Part shown: in pieces, positions 32,714 through 45,250 of the stretch
Position numbering within the stretch: the stretch's first letter is position 1
Layout of the letters: every line of letters begins with the position of its first letter
Assembly: GCA_947579605.1 (NCBI GenBank)
Contig: OX388319.1
Coordinates: forward strand, 25,061,447-25,125,446
Direction of reading: 5' to 3'
Origin: Athripsodes cinereus
Taxonomy: Eukaryota > Arthropoda > Insecta > Trichoptera > Leptoceridae
Length of the DNA stretch: 64,000 bases
Position numbers and translations under genes: made by a program
The notes under the pieces: model-generated
The model's database searches: none
What the model was told of the DNA's origin: nothing
What the model saw: only the letters and a program-made list of their open reading frames with translations

Positions 32714-35193
32714 TTACTTAAATATTGCGCTGAATATTTCCAGCAATGAAGAGCTGTTAGATTGATTTGTTGTTTGATTACTATCCGTTACAATTGCAGG
32801 TTTCATTTCAACTTGAGTATTGTTTTTACCATTTTTTAATATATCCTCACCCACGTCATCTAAAGACACCAAAAACATTTGTTTCTGTAAAATAGGAACT
32901 ACTAAATTGTAATGATTAATTTTAGCGTTGATATTTTTCGTAAGTTGTTTATGTTTTTCTATTGCTTTAGTCCATGTGATAACTTCACTTTCGGTGAGTG
33001 GCAAAGAACCCAGGCGACATCTCTCCACTTCGAGACTTGATCGTAATATACCAATTTCACATCTTATATCTTTCTGTAATGTTATCCACTCGGGTGTGAA
33101 GCCATTATCAATTAGAATCTGAAAATATTTATAACGTCTAAATAGCTACAATGAATTATGGGAAAATCTTATTATACAGATTATCAGGAAACAAAATTAT
33201 TGTTGATTAATTAATTGTGATATATTAATAATATGAAAATTACAATGGTACCAACTTGGTTGACTTTATGTGTGACGAAATCTACGTAAGGATTGGTATT
33301 TGTGAGGGAGGAGAGAGGCTTCCCAGTTCCAGGTAGGTTGTTGAATTCTCCTCTAGACATCGCCTCCTGAATTAGATCTTCCACCAACCGATCAAATCCA
33401 TACCTAAAATATTTACACAGTTTAAAAGTATCATAAAAACATTTCTTTCAGTAGTATTTATTGTAAATTTTCAATCCAATATGTCTTAGCCATTAAAGTT
33501 TGCTGTTATTTGTTGTGGTGAATACTTGAACTTATGTTTTATTTATTTAATCACATAAACGGCTAAAGCCTTTTACATTTAATCTAACCTCGATAATATG
33601 ACATATTTTCTACTTTATAATAATAATAATAATAAGAAACACAAACAAAATAAACTTGTACAAAAGGTGTACATATTACCTTGAGTCAATATCTTCCAGT
33701 AAACTTACTACGATGTTTGATAAGCATGTTTTAGAATAAAGTAAGTTTAGATAAATCAAAATGCATAGGACATACAAAACAGAAAAAAAATGGAAGAATA
33801 ACCATAAACCTATGCGTATATAAATGTATCTCAGTGAGAACTATCTACTATTAAAGAGGTGGTGGACTATTAATCAGATATTGATGATCAAATTTTACTT
33901 TATATTTGAATGAGCCAATGGATAAAGAGGACCGAACATCATTGGGAGGTTGTTCCAGACTCAGACAGCATGTATGGTGAAAGATGATGAGTAAAAAAGT
34001 TATAATAAATAAAATATTAATCAAAATCCCAAATACATGTCTGTACATTCTTTAGGCACTGTATGGTTCAGTTTGGAATAATAATCTTACAATACAAATA
34101 TAATTCTCTATATAGCTCATATAACGCATACAATTTACAGAGCATTCCCTTACTGTGTTTTTATATTATGTTTCTGTTTCCTGTTGTTAGATTTATCCAT
34201 AAGAGCTCCTTCTGAGGCAATGGCTTTCTCAATTCTATGTTCCATAACATTCTGAGCTGCTTGCGAGGCCCTTCTCTTTGCAAATTGTTTCTCCCTCTGA
34301 GCGGGTGTCCCGATCCCAACACCTTCATAGCTCAGGTATTGTCTATGCTGAGGGGCTGTATGCTACAAACAAATTTGAATCAAAACTAAAGATAATAATA
34401 AAGGTCTCTCTATTGTTCACCATCTTACTTGCTTTTTGGTTCAATCAAATCAATGATTTGTGTTCACTCACTTTGATATCAAATTCTTCGACTCTGGTAT
34501 GTTCTTCAACATCCCATCTATCTTGGGAATTCTTTCTGTTAAGGAACCTAAAAGCTGATTCTATCTCTTGAAACTTCTCAGCATTTGCTTCAGAAGATCC
34601 AGAGTCTGGATGAAACCTCTTGGCGAGATCCAAAAAGGCTTTTCTAATAACCTCCTGATCACATCCTTCTTTGACATTGAGCAAATCATAGCATCGCTGA
34701 AACATAACACATATATGAAATCAGTGAAAAATATATATTTCATCGATTATATACATGAATAATAATAATACAACACATTATTGTAAAACTAAGTTTTGTA
34801 CAAAAGGAGTACATATTGCTTTGAGGCAATGTCTTTCTGTATGGCATATTATTTCAAGACTAGCTATCTATGTAAAGTCTTAAAGGCAACTATTTCAAAT
34901 ACGAAAAAATAATTATACATCAACAAAATTAATTTAATGAATCAAAGGAGAGCTTACTTTTAATTTTGCTTTGTATTGAGCGCTTGATAAAAATCTTGTG
35001 AAGTTAACATACAGGGATGATTTAAAAGAAACATTTTCTAGAAGTAAATGTGACATGTATCTGTAATGGACAATAAAATTAATATTACGTATATCTTTAA
35101 TATATCCGAGATATTATATAAAAACTTGCCAAATTTTCCATAGTTACAAATAAAAATAAATACTGAACAACTCAAACAGTATACTCACAACAT
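32714..35193 (-). CDS. DNAJC28: DnaJ homolog subfamily C member 28 (J domain + DUF1992), six coding exons
   Basis: Coding exons on the minus strand, in reading order: 35193-35189, 35060-34958, 34696-34472, 34362-34154, 33403-33256, 33118-32714. They join in frame to 364 aa (the human protein is close to this, about 388 aa). The first coding piece is only ATG TT before a gtgagt donor; an alternative ATG lies at 35056. The N-terminus is short, with basic and hydroxylated residues, and could be a mitochondrial presequence (inference). The J domain follows (RCYDLLNV, HPD at the helix II/III loop, SAFRFL). Next comes a basic helical linker (REKQFAKRRASQAAQ), then the DUF1992 signature FDRLVEDLIQEAMSRGEF..LPGTGKPL, then ILIDNGFTPEWI and a C-terminal helix. 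The donor of exon 5 (CAA|gttggt) is weak but is the only one that keeps the family sequence NQ|ILIDNGF. Family knowledge: a J-domain co-chaperone, linked to Golgi tethering or mitochondria; its function is poorly defined. It is head-to-head with Rpn6. LINE debris lies in the 33.4-34.1 kb intron. Confidence 0.93.
33530..34045 (-). mobile_element. LINE C-terminus and tail inside a DNAJC28 intron
   Basis: The minus strand reads WNNLPNDVRSSLSIGSFKYK before a stop (a LINE C-terminal pattern) and ends with 'aatgtaaaaggctttagccg' plus an AAATA tail, like the LINE at 2967-5822. Confidence 0.6.
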
Positions 35194-35583
35194 TTTAGCG
35201 ACGTTACTCTTACTTTGGGAGTTTTGCAGTATGGATATAAATAATATGGATAATAATTTTTATTATTGTCCACAAAAAAAACATATTTCAAAAAAAATCT
35301 GAAGAACAAACAAGGAAAACTGAAAATCAAAGAAAATGTCAACTTTGACAGTTCTTTTTACGCCATAGAAAATTTGATAGTTTGGTGGTGTTGCCAGTAA
35401 AAGTTTTTGGCAAGTTTCGAAATATCATTTGTTTATGGTAAAATATGCATCGTTTGTCTATGACTATTTGAGTGACATTGCTGTTCGTCCACATTCGTTG
35501 TTTCAAGTTTGATGACTGAGCGATAAAATCTTTGTGAAGAAATACTTTTATAGTGAAAATAATAAGTGCATACTTATATTACA
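35194..35583. promoter_or_regulatory. Shared intergenic region between divergent DNAJC28 and Rpn6 (candidate bidirectional promoter)
   Basis: Only 390 bp separate the two start codons, and no repeat element is recognised between them, so both core promoters and both 5' UTRs must fit here unless non-coding upstream exons exist. No clear TATA box sits at a convincing spacing for either gene, which suits housekeeping promoters. Transcription starts cannot be fixed from sequence alone. Confidence 0.6.
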
Positions 35584-36843
35584 ATGGCGGGTGCAGTAAT
35601 GTTTGACACATCCCGCGCGACTACACAAGGAAAGGACAGTAATCTGTTCTTGAGCAAACTTGTAAGTGATCAAGAAATGCAGGAGAATGATGAAGAGATC
35701 ATCAAGGAGAAAGAACAGAGAATTCTCAGTCTCGGGGAGCAGTATAAGAAGGAGAGGAAAGCTAAAGAGTTGGCAGAGTTAATCAAAGCGACCAGGCCAT
35801 TCCTGAGTGTCATCAGCAAAGCTAAAGCAGCAAAGTTGGTCAGGTCACTTGTAGACTTCTTCCTTGACCTAGAAGCTGGTATTGGTATTGAAGTACAGCT
35901 TTGTAAAGAATGTATAGAATGGGCCAAAGAAGAAAAACGTACTTTCTTGCGGCAATCATTAGAATCGAGATTGGTAGCACTATACTTTGACACAGGAATG
36001 TTCGCAGATGCATTACAGCTTGGGGGTGCATTACTTAAAGAATTGAAAAAACTCGATGATAAGAACTTACTCGTGGAAGTGCAATTATTAGAAAGCAAAA
36101 CATACCATGCACTAAGTAATCTTCCAAAGGCCCGCGCCGCTCTCACATCTGCAAGGACCACAGCCAACGCTATCTACTGCCCTCCTAAAATGCAAGCGGC
36201 TCTAGATCTGCAGTCAGGTATCCTGCACGCCGCTGACGAAAGAGATTTCAAAACGGCCTATTCATATTTCTATGAAGCCTTCGAAGGTTATGACAGTGTA
36301 GAAAGTCCTAAAGCCTTGACGGCATTGAAGTACATGTTACTCTCCAAAATTATGTTAAATCAACCCGAAGATGTGCAACACATTGTAAGTGGTAAGTTAG
36401 CTTTGAAATATGCAGGATCAGATATCGAAGCTATGAAGAGTGTTGCGCAAGCTTCACATAAGCGGTCCCTAGCCGACTTCCAGCAGTGTCGGAAGACTTA
36501 TAAGAAAGAGTTAGAAGAGGATGTGATAGTGAGAGCACATCTGGGCACGTTGTATGATACTATGTTGGAGCAGAACTTGTGTCGCATCATAGAGCCTTAC
36601 AGCAGAGTAGAGGTAGAGTATGTGAGTAGCTGTATCAAGCTGCCAGTACCACAAGTTGAGAAGAAACTATCACAGATGATATTGGACAAGAAGTTCAATG
36701 GAATTCTGGACCAGGGAGAAGGTGTGCTGATTGTGTTTGAGGAAGCCTCAGTAGACAAGACTTACGAGACAGCTCTGGAGACCATCCACCACATGAGTAA
36801 AGTAGTAGATACACTTTATCAAAAGGCCAAGAAGCTTTCATAG
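35584..36843 (+). CDS. Rpn6: 26S proteasome non-ATPase regulatory subunit 11 (Rpn6/PSMD11), single coding exon
   Basis: A 419-aa intact ORF. The start was chosen at ATGGCGGGTGCA (35584); codons just upstream are in frame but give no family sequence. The N-terminal half is a run of TPR-like helical hairpins (for example [40 protein letters not shown]). The C-terminal part, about residues 225-395, is a PCI domain ([26 protein letters not shown], then the winged-helix end [17 protein letters not shown]). A final helix, roughly residues 395-419, would join the lid helical bundle. Length matches the family (about 420 aa). Family role: a lid subunit that clamps lid, base ATPases and 20S core together in the cytosol and nucleus. 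There is no intron in the coding region, no frameshift and no adjacent poly(A) or target-site duplication, so it looks like a working gene; its intron-free state is noted in the findings. It is divergent from DNAJC28. Confidence 0.97.
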   Translation: MAGAVMFDTSRATTQGKDSNLFLSKLVSDQEMQENDEEIIKEKEQRILSLGEQYKKERKAKELAELIKATRPFLSVISKAKAAKLVRSLVDFFLDLEAGIGIEVQLCKECIEWAKEEKRTFLRQSLESRLVALYFDTGMFADALQLGGALLKELKKLDDKNLLVEVQLLESKTYHALSNLPKARAALTSARTTANAIYCPPKMQAALDLQSGILHAADERDFKTAYSYFYEAFEGYDSVESPKALTALKYMLLSKIMLNQPEDVQHIVSGKLALKYAGSDIEAMKSVAQASHKRSLADFQQCRKTYKKELEEDVIVRAHLGTLYDTMLEQNLCRIIEPYSRVEVEYVSSCIKLPVPQVEKKLSQMILDKKFNGILDQGEGVLIVFEEASVDKTYETALETIHHMSKVVDTLYQKAKKLS

Positions 36844-37770
36844 ACTTGAATCAATGTTGATCCTTGTACAATATAATCTTTTTATCAATGTTGATTATTA
36901 TTTTTATCCGCAGTGAAAACAGTTGATTCCCTGTTCACATACATACTACAACACAGTATATACATATACAACTACATCTTTAACAAAGCAGTGAATATAT
37001 TATTTTCTTTGTGTGTCAACATCCTTTATTTACAGTTATTTCTCCTCTATATATATTTTAAGTGAATAAGTCGTGCTTTTAGGTTATGATATGTTCATCG
37101 GCTATATTAATATACAAAGTGTCTTTATTTTACATATATTTTGGTTGGTTGTATAGATTGAATTTGTATTTCGATTTTATATTCTATTTTTGATGCTTAA
37201 GAGTGCGATGGGGTCAATGACAGCAGCAGGTGACTGTTTGTTTCACATGTTATTATTATTCATTTAGTAATGTCGTCCCTCCCACATCTTGACCTAACTT
37301 AACAAGGAAGTTTAAAACACATGATTTTTTTTATTTTATTATCAAAATTGGGTCATTGGTCATACTTCTAAATACAATTTAGATAGAATTGTGCCGAATA
37401 ATATCTTATATAATTGATTAATAACTAGTTTGATCACTATTATAAATGCGATGAGTTATACATATTTTGAAAATGCTTTATATTTAGTGTTAATGATGTT
37501 TGTTAGAGATGGGTTGAATAAGTATTTTATCAATATTTTTTTTTGTGAAACTCCATATCTATTAATAATAAATAGAATTTAAAATTTTACTTTACTTTAT
37601 TATTAACATTCAATTTTGTTTTCACACTTAACATATTACAAACAGTATGGCTCTGTATTTATTTATTAACAATTTTAGATTATGAGCCACAATATTTGTA
37701 AATAGATTTAATTTGAAAACAACATTGTATGTGGAAACCTAGGTCACTATAATAAAGTTACACTAAAACT
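36844..37770 (+). other. Probable 3' UTR of Rpn6
   Basis: AT-rich non-coding sequence directly after the Rpn6 stop. Candidate AATAAA poly(A) signals are at 37567 and 37751, with another farther out near 38180. No repeat family is recognised here, which fits a retained transcribed UTR. The exact end cannot be fixed without transcript data. Confidence 0.45.
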
Positions 37771-39821
37771 CTAAATCATAATTTTATTTGTTATTAATGG
37801 GTTGAACAGCCAGGAATTTTAACTTAACTATCCAGTCGAAATTAGTCAGCAAAAGATATCGACCAGTCGGCATTTAATGGAAAATAGTTTTTTTTTACTG
37901 TTGCGGCTATAGCGACTAATTGAAATTTGAGCATTGTCTAATCAGCCATTTGACCATCAAATATCGCCCCATCTCTAATGTTTATATTGTAATGATAATA
38001 ATTCCCCTTGTGTACTACTAACATTGAAATATATACCTACATAGGCGGCTACGTGGGAAATGTAAAATGTGCAAAAACAATATTTTTTAATCTTTGCATT
38101 ATTGATAAAAGAATATTTGGGATTGTATTTAAAACGTGATTTGTATAAAATACTTTCGAGTTATCATTGTACAAATTATTAAATAAAGAATTTTAAATTC
38201 GTTAATGAAAATTTCACTTTTTGTGAATTTTTATAATAACGCACATTATTCCGTAGTGGTTAAAATAAATATTTAAGATTTTTTGTGCTTCTGGATCGAA
38301 TTTCTAGATGGAAATGTTTTGAATATCATTGATTGTTCTCTGAAATCTCTCGTGCATTTACTGAGGCAGATAAATCCAACTGTCTTTAAATTGGGCTCAA
38401 ATCTTGATGCTTGCTTACTGCTCTACTTTCACAATATAAACTTTTTCTTGGTCTATAATTGAGTTAATCATAAACTCAGATTTATCGTTTATTAAGTAAT
38501 ATCGAAACGTATTAAAAGTTTTCTGAAAATACTCCACCCTGATTGTGTAATAAATGCATTATTATTGTTATATCAATAGATTCTTCTAGATTGACCCATT
38601 TATATTGCATAAACTTCACATGTAAAAGTTTCATTGAACAGTCGATGATATGTTGAAAGACTGGGAAGGGACTGAGTGCTACAATATATTATATCAAGAT
38701 ATATTTGTAACTTGATATTCCTATTGCGGTGCAAGCTAACCTGACAGACTGTTAGATATTACTTGTAATAAGGACCGTGCGAAAAGAAAAGATTGGAGTA
38801 GTGCTTACGTAGGGAATTTTTTATAATATAAATTATAATGGTAATGTGCATTTATAGTTGTATTTGATTAATATTTGTTTTCATTTGCGGTACATTCACT
38901 CAAAATTTTAATTTTACATATATAATATTGTCTGCTCAATTCATATTATAGGAAACCCGATGTCTGCTTAGATATTACTACAGAAATTTGGGGATTATCA
39001 TTTATGGAATTCTATACATTCAGCAAATCTCTGTTTACACATGACATTTATAGTGGGTAGCCTGAGAGGCATCACTCAATTCATATGCAGTTATTTGTCG
39101 TGTTAATGATAAGTGTAGTGGTTATATAAAACTAGCCATGCACATCCAAGATTCTGGGTTCTGTCCTTCGTTAGATCATTCAATTTTTCACAGGAATTTT
39201 GATTATACTTTTTAGGGTTGGAAAATCTTCTTAGTGTGAGATGAATCTTTGGAAAAAATTGCTTAATAATACATAATTATTTCTCCTACTACACACAGTT
39301 AGTGCACTTCAAAATAGTATCTAACAAAGCTATGAAAATATTTAATACATTGTCTTTTTAAGATGTTTTGTATATAAATTTATATTTTCCCACTGGTCCC
39401 TATTGTATTTCTTCTAATTTGTATAATGAAATAAAATAATAAGTTACTCATAACATTATCAGCGACTACATCTTCTGTTAACAATGTTTGTTTTATTTTT
39501 TGTGAATAAATAAAATTTATATTACTCAAGATCAATTCATATACATTGTGGTATTTTTCATTATGTTTGTCCCCATTTCCCCACTGGCAGTGTGCCACTT
39601 CTGAATGATTTTCATATTTACGCGTGACAATGAATGACTAACGTGTTAATGACATTGAATGAATACAGATTGTAACCAGATGACTTCACTAGCGCACTCA
39701 ACTTAAGAATAAGTATTAATTTTACTATACATGTAAACTTGATACTGTTATTTATTGTTTATACCCAAGGAAAGTAATGTTGCACACATACAGTGTTGTA
39801 GCAAATAGAATTTGTCGGCTG
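37771..39821. other. No recognised gene or repeat
   Basis: AT-rich intergenic sequence. ORFs are short and pattern-free. Confidence 0.35.
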
Positions 39822-39960
39822 TCTGAAGGTGGAGTATTAATTTCATGCACAAGAGATCCCAGATGCTGGCAAACTTCCCTTTCACGACACAAGCTATTAG
39901 CTTACTGTACAAGGTTTTGGGTTTTTTCACAAAAACCCAGATACATCTTTTAAAATAAAT
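39822..39960 (+). mobile_element. tRNA-derived SINE, family A (decayed)
   Basis: 'ctggcaaacttccctttcac', 'gacacaagctattagcttac' and 'acaaaaacccagatacatct' match the family body; the head is poorly preserved. Confidence 0.65.
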
Positions 39961-40952
39961 TATCATTAGCTTTTAAAGTAGTAAGTTATATTTAGGTAGG
40001 CCAGGGCTTTTTCGAACTGACTAATTGTGGTATACAGGAGTACATCACAGATATGGATAGAGGGTTTATTCCAGAATGGTCCAGTATGCACTTAAGCTGC
40101 AAACAAACGGTAATTCAATTCCATAAACCAATTTCTCAAAAAGTTTTTTTACTCATACATGAGAAATTCTTTTAATAAAAAATTGAAATAAACCAAAATA
40201 TAGTAATTCCACTGGTGACTATTAGTCTGTCAACTGGCGAAGAAGTTCAGAAGTTTTGGGCAAATGTAAAGCTTTCTTTATCATATTTCAGTACATTAGA
40301 ATATCGAATTGTTGACTTTTGGAACTGTATAATCAAATTGTTCCTTCACTCATAACATTTCATTGCAGATGTAGACAAAAGAATGAGATTGAAGTGATTT
40401 ATTTTTTGCTCTTTCGTTGTAATGGCAAAGAGAAGATATGCGGAACAGAATCTTTGCTTGAGGAATTTAATTTATCTTTGCTAATAAGCCACAAGATGAC
40501 CTAACAGACCTCGATGAAGTCTTGGTATTTGTCAATTATTGTAAGAAATATGCATCAAATCTTCAAGATGTGTGATCATATTTTTCGTTTATCCAAGCAC
40601 GAGTACATTATCTCTAGATAAATGCAGAAACCTATGCTCTTGCAGCAATGATCATGTTTGTTTAAAAACTATTTTTGTTCTAAACTTTTTGAATTAAAAT
40701 GTTATTCATGTCAAATGTTTTCAAGTAGTGTTCTTGTTCATGTCACGATTTGAAAGTTTGTGGTGTTTCTTTTTTAGCAGTGAATGGCGCAAAGATGTAA
40801 ACTATCAAGCTATTTGCTGATATTTCATGATGTAAATAAATGATTAAATGAAATTCTTACACTCATAAGATGGTTGTTACGAGTAATATCCTCCATTGGG
40901 AGATCTTATAAACGAATATTGCTTCCAACCTACTCGTCCTTTAGAATGCAAG

Positions 40953-41281
40953 ATAATTGAAAAAAAACACAATATGTAGTTAACTTCCAAATGACTTTAT
41001 TAACTTCGCGTACTAGTATTCGAATAGTTACTATAGAATTATAATTACTTTCTTATCAACACGGGCTTCTCCCAACTTTCTTTTGTTCAAATCCTATAAA
41101 TACTATTTGTCTCTGTATCTTGTTTCACTTTTTTACTAATCGCCTGATGATGGAGACGAGAGTCTCCGAATACTAGTACGCGAAGTTAATAAAGTCATTT
41201 GGAAGTTAACTACATATTGTGTTTTTTTCAATTATCTTGAAATGGACTTCCAACAAGTACCTTCGGTCAACAACATTAATG
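40953..41281 (+). mobile_element. Hammerhead-bearing palindromic element 2
   Basis: 329 bp flanked by a perfect 14-bp direct repeat CTTTAGAATGCAAG (40939-40952 and 41282-41295). The ends are inverted ('ataattgaaaaaaaacacaa'; 'gtagttaacttccaaatgac'), and the inverted truncated arm lies at 40990-41025. The hammerhead is at 41140-41183 and the tail 'ggacttccaacaagtacctt' is on the right. Same architecture as 26101-26372. Confidence 0.7.
41140..41183 (+). ncRNA. Hammerhead-like motif, one core pair swapped
   Basis: Stem I TCGC/GCGA (41140-41143 and 41180-41183); CTGATGA (41144-41150); extra T; perfect stem II GGAGAC/GTCTCC with a GAGA loop (41152-41167); GAA (41168-41170); stem III TAC/GTA around TA; C17 at 41179. 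Position 15.1 is T pairing with A16.1, where A-U is expected, so activity is doubtful. Confidence 0.55.
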
Positions 41282-41295
41282 CTTTAGAATGCAAG

Positions 41296-42468
41296 CATAT
41301 TGTCATTACAGTATTGAATAAAATTGTTATGTAGCATATTTGAGATGTATTTAAACAATAAAAAAAGACAAATTTGTATTTAAAAATATTTATATTTGAT
41401 AAAATTTGTTTCTCATAATTAGACATTCTTTATAAAGATAATTGATTTATTTGTATTTCAATATTCATATTCACCCTTACTCCATCTTGGTTCATTTAAC
41501 AAAGGAATGAAATTAACAGGTAACACCAAAAATTTCTGACCAAACACAATGTGTGCGGGATCAACAAATGAAATTCAATTATTGGTAAGTTTTACACCAG
41601 TAAACAAAATAAAGAGGGCTAAAAATGCAATAATTTGACATAGATATTAGCATGGATAATTTGTGATGCAAAATTGGTTGATAAACATTTTTTGGAGCCT
41701 CATTTTATAAAAAAATTATCATAAGAGCTAAATGTTTCTTAGTTTTTATGCATAGTACTTTAATGATGCATCCTTAATTAAATCATGTTTACAATACAAC
41801 AACATGAATTGAGGCAGCAGCTAGAACGTGAGTTCCTTTTTCGAAAAATACAAACATGAATAAATCTTGTCTATGGGCATGCAAATTTCCATAGAAATAT
41901 CTTGATTTGTCACACTGATATCTCTTTTTTTATTTGGAGGGTCAACGTTAATTCAGTTGGGATTTCACTTTCAATGTGAATTGCAAATGTTAAAATTTGT
42001 ATTTTTCTAAAAAATATGAATAATGGTCATGCAATGCAAATAATATTGAAGGAGTTACAACTCAAAACTTAAACCTAAAAATGTTATTTTAGCTTACAAG
42101 AGCTTGTTCTAGCTACAGCGCCAATTATTCGACACTACATTGAATATAAAACAAAAAATATCACATTAATCACACAGATATTATGATTACATACACATAC
42201 ACCATAATATAAATAGATTTGAACCTCTCTGATATGTAAGGTATAGAATTGTGAAAATATAATAATCGTTAATAAAATAACTGAAGTGTTGAAAAATAGT
42301 ATAGAGCAAGTGAAAAATAGTATAGATGGTAGAGACGCTCTCCCTATTGTTACCGAGACAATTTTTTTTGAGTAATATTTCTCCTATGAAATTAGCCACA
42401 GTTGCTAACTGCAAATGTCAATTAATGTAGCTAACTTCGTATCTGAACAATAAGTCGAAATATTGTCT
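41296..42468. other. No recognised gene or repeat
   Basis: AT-rich, with no supported ORF. Confidence 0.35.
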
Positions 42469-42703
42469 CAACCAAAATGTAATGTCGGATCTTACGTAAT
42501 TTTACGAAAATCACTTTTTTACATATTTAGTCATAACGTTTTGTAACATATTATTTGTTTCATCATTTCAATCTAAACATAACAATGTGAAAAGTTTTGT
42601 AATTCTGTTATTACGAATAGTAAAATTATGCATTTATTCCCCTTCATTTGGCTCTCCTGTAAAATGTTAATTTTGCAGATACGACATTACATTTTGGGCA
42701 TGA
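42469..42703. mobile_element. Short TIR element
   Basis: Left 'caaaatgtaatgtcggatct' and right reverse complement 'caaaatgtaatgtcgtatct'. Non-coding. Confidence 0.6.
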
Positions 42704-43261
42704 CGATATTTGAAATGTAATCATTTACTGTCATAATCTCTACAATACTTTTTTTTAATAAAATAACACCTTGATTTTAATTTGCTTAACTGGATTCTAA
42801 TAATGTAAGAGTATTTTGAGTCATGGTAAATAAAGTATACTTTAGTGAGCAAATGGTGAGTAAAAACATATCCTATCGTAGAATTGCAACAATTAGCAAT
42901 TTAATACAAAAAAATTCATAATTTTACAAAAAGCTAGATTAGTTCCACCGTAAATTTCAAATTGACTGACATTTTGTGAATGACATAGAACTTATGACAT
43001 CCATTGTAGGAAATGATCTACAATATAAATCTATTTATAAAATGTTATATAATGATCAATAAACTAAGAATATACACAACAATATAATATAATTATGTCC
43101 ATTTTATAACAAAAACAATTTGACATAAAGTTAGTATCACAAAAAAAGTATTCACATGTTAATATAAAAAAAAAACTAGTACCAGATCCAACAGAAGAAC
43201 TGCCTGGATTTACACTTCCCAGAAAAATATAGTGTACAATAAATCGTATAAGATGTGATGT

Positions 43262-43690
43262 AGGCTACTTGTACTGCTTCTAACTTATACCAATGGGGAT
43301 GGATTGATTTACCGGCGTGCACATGTGGAATGACACAAACTATCGACCATATGATAAACAGGTGTCCCACACATGCATTCCAAGGAGAAATTCAGGACCT
43401 GCACACACCTACGGACAATGCTATTTAGTAATTGTGAAATTCGGAGGTCAAGTTGTGAACGACCGTAAGAAGAATGAATCTATTTTGAACCACTCCAGAT
43501 TAATCATTCCAATTGATCACACCATCAATCCATAGTCAACCTATTTGAATAGGTATTAACTAGGTAAGTATGTTGTATATTATGATACACATACATATGT
43601 GAACTTCCTTAAGGAGTGCACAACACAGAGTCTCGACGCTTATGAATCGACTTAAGACTTGGTTAAGAGTACTCTTTAAACCTAGGTAAG
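43262..43690 (+). mobile_element. LINE C-terminus with 3' UTR
   Basis: Reads LPACTCGMTQTIDHMINRCP, then FQGEIQDLHTPTDNAI and a stop. The C.C...H...C pattern near the end is usual for several LINE ORF2 proteins. The UTR (43475-43690) is shared in inverse with 10150-10400. Confidence 0.65.
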
Positions 43691-44583
43691 AATGAATCTA
43701 AAAAAGTAGGAAAGACTGTAAAAATCAATGAATTTTTGTGCCTTTTTAAAATATTCTGAATAGTTTTTATGTAAGAATATTAACTTTAAGTCGGTGTTTT
43801 TTTTTATATTGGATGACACATATTATTTAGCGATTAGATACAAGCTATGAATAATAAACACATTTATATATATTTTGGTTAATGAAATAACATCACAACA
43901 TAATATATTTATAAGTCTATAATATCAACAGATCAATAATCAAAATTATGTTTCATAAAGGTGTTTAAAAAATATGTCCAAATTTGTTGACTCTCTAATG
44001 AAAAGTCTTGAATCGCAGACATATTATCTGTATATTAGAGGGATACACTATTTAAAAATAAATTTATTTTTTTAGAATTGTCCTTCAAAGTTATTTTTTC
44101 AACATAATTACATAGTTATTTGCTTCTTACTTCTTGCTCCCTATTAGGGCCAATTCTGAATCTTAATGAACTAACTAACTAAAAAGTTGATTAATATTAG
44201 TTATTATGTAGTATTCAGCATTAGTATTGAACTATAAACAACTATAAACTCGAGAACCACCAAGTGCAAACGGTAAAATCTATGGGACAAACTAATATTA
44301 GTCAGTGATGCCGCAATACAAAATGTTTTTCACGTTCCGATTTACACTTCTGGCAACAATTTAATAGTTGTCGCGCGTGAAAATTGTGAAATGTCAGATT
44401 TGCCAAAATATTTTGGCGTTTGTATTTGCGTCGGAGGTGGTATAATTTTACAATTTATACATGCTAATAGTTGCGAGGGCCCTAAAAATATAAATTTTTA
44501 CTTTTAATTGAAAAAAAACAACTTAACACTTCCAAAATATAGCAATATTCTGCGGTAAAATTACAGCAACTAATAATATAATG

Positions 44584-44713
44584 GGTTAGTTGGAAGATAT
44601 CGCGCTTCTGCGATAAACTCGCCCATTGCACAATTTTTTTTTTGTATGGTTAAATTGAATGTTTTCATGTTATTTTTTTTGTGCAATAAAGTTTTTTATT
44701 ATTATTAATATTC
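44584..44713 (+). mobile_element. LINE 3'-end fragment
   Basis: 'gggttagttggaagatatcg', 'gcgataaactcgcccattgc', 'gtgcaataaag' and (ATT)n. Confidence 0.65.
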
Positions 44714-44937
44714 GCACATTAAAAGTCGCGAATAAAATTCTGCCAAATCCAACTTATTTTAGTCGTCGGCTGTCGTGGCATGCCTCATCGCTGATCTGCA
44801 GATACGACTGCCTTTTACTGAACACTCAAAACTATTAAAGATAATTGTGGATTATTGTTGTCACTTTGTTTGAAAAACAAATGATACGAACTTTAATTTA
44901 TTCTTATTATTAACCCACCTTTGAATAAAAAATATTT

Positions 44938-45250
44938 AAAAAAATGATGATGAGAAAAGATTCCCGCTAAGTCCTTTTATGTGTCTTTTAATATACTCTA
45001 TAACTCAACCAACCAATAGGAGTTACTTTAATTCAATAGCAACATTTATTTTAAAATTGAACTGTTCTAACAATCTCATGATTGACAAAGTTGTTTGATT
45101 TCAGGAAAGAATGTTTAATACTTTTATAAAAGTTTTATCAAATTTCTCCGAATTACAAAAATTATAAAGAAGTGTTATAGCAGATTTCACAACTTACTGA
45201 CACATATTGTCCCTCTTCTGACTAACAGTCGTATCTGCCTAAATGTAAAT
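44938..45250. repeat. Dispersed repeat, uninterrupted sister of 28320-29245
   Basis: 'aaatgatgatgagaaaagat', 'actctataactcaaccaacc' and 'aatttctccgaattacaaaa' occur in the same order as the split copy. Confidence 0.6.

Noticed and set aside
35670..36167. 165-codon minus-strand ORF
   Set aside because: Shadow of the Rpn6 coding sequence.
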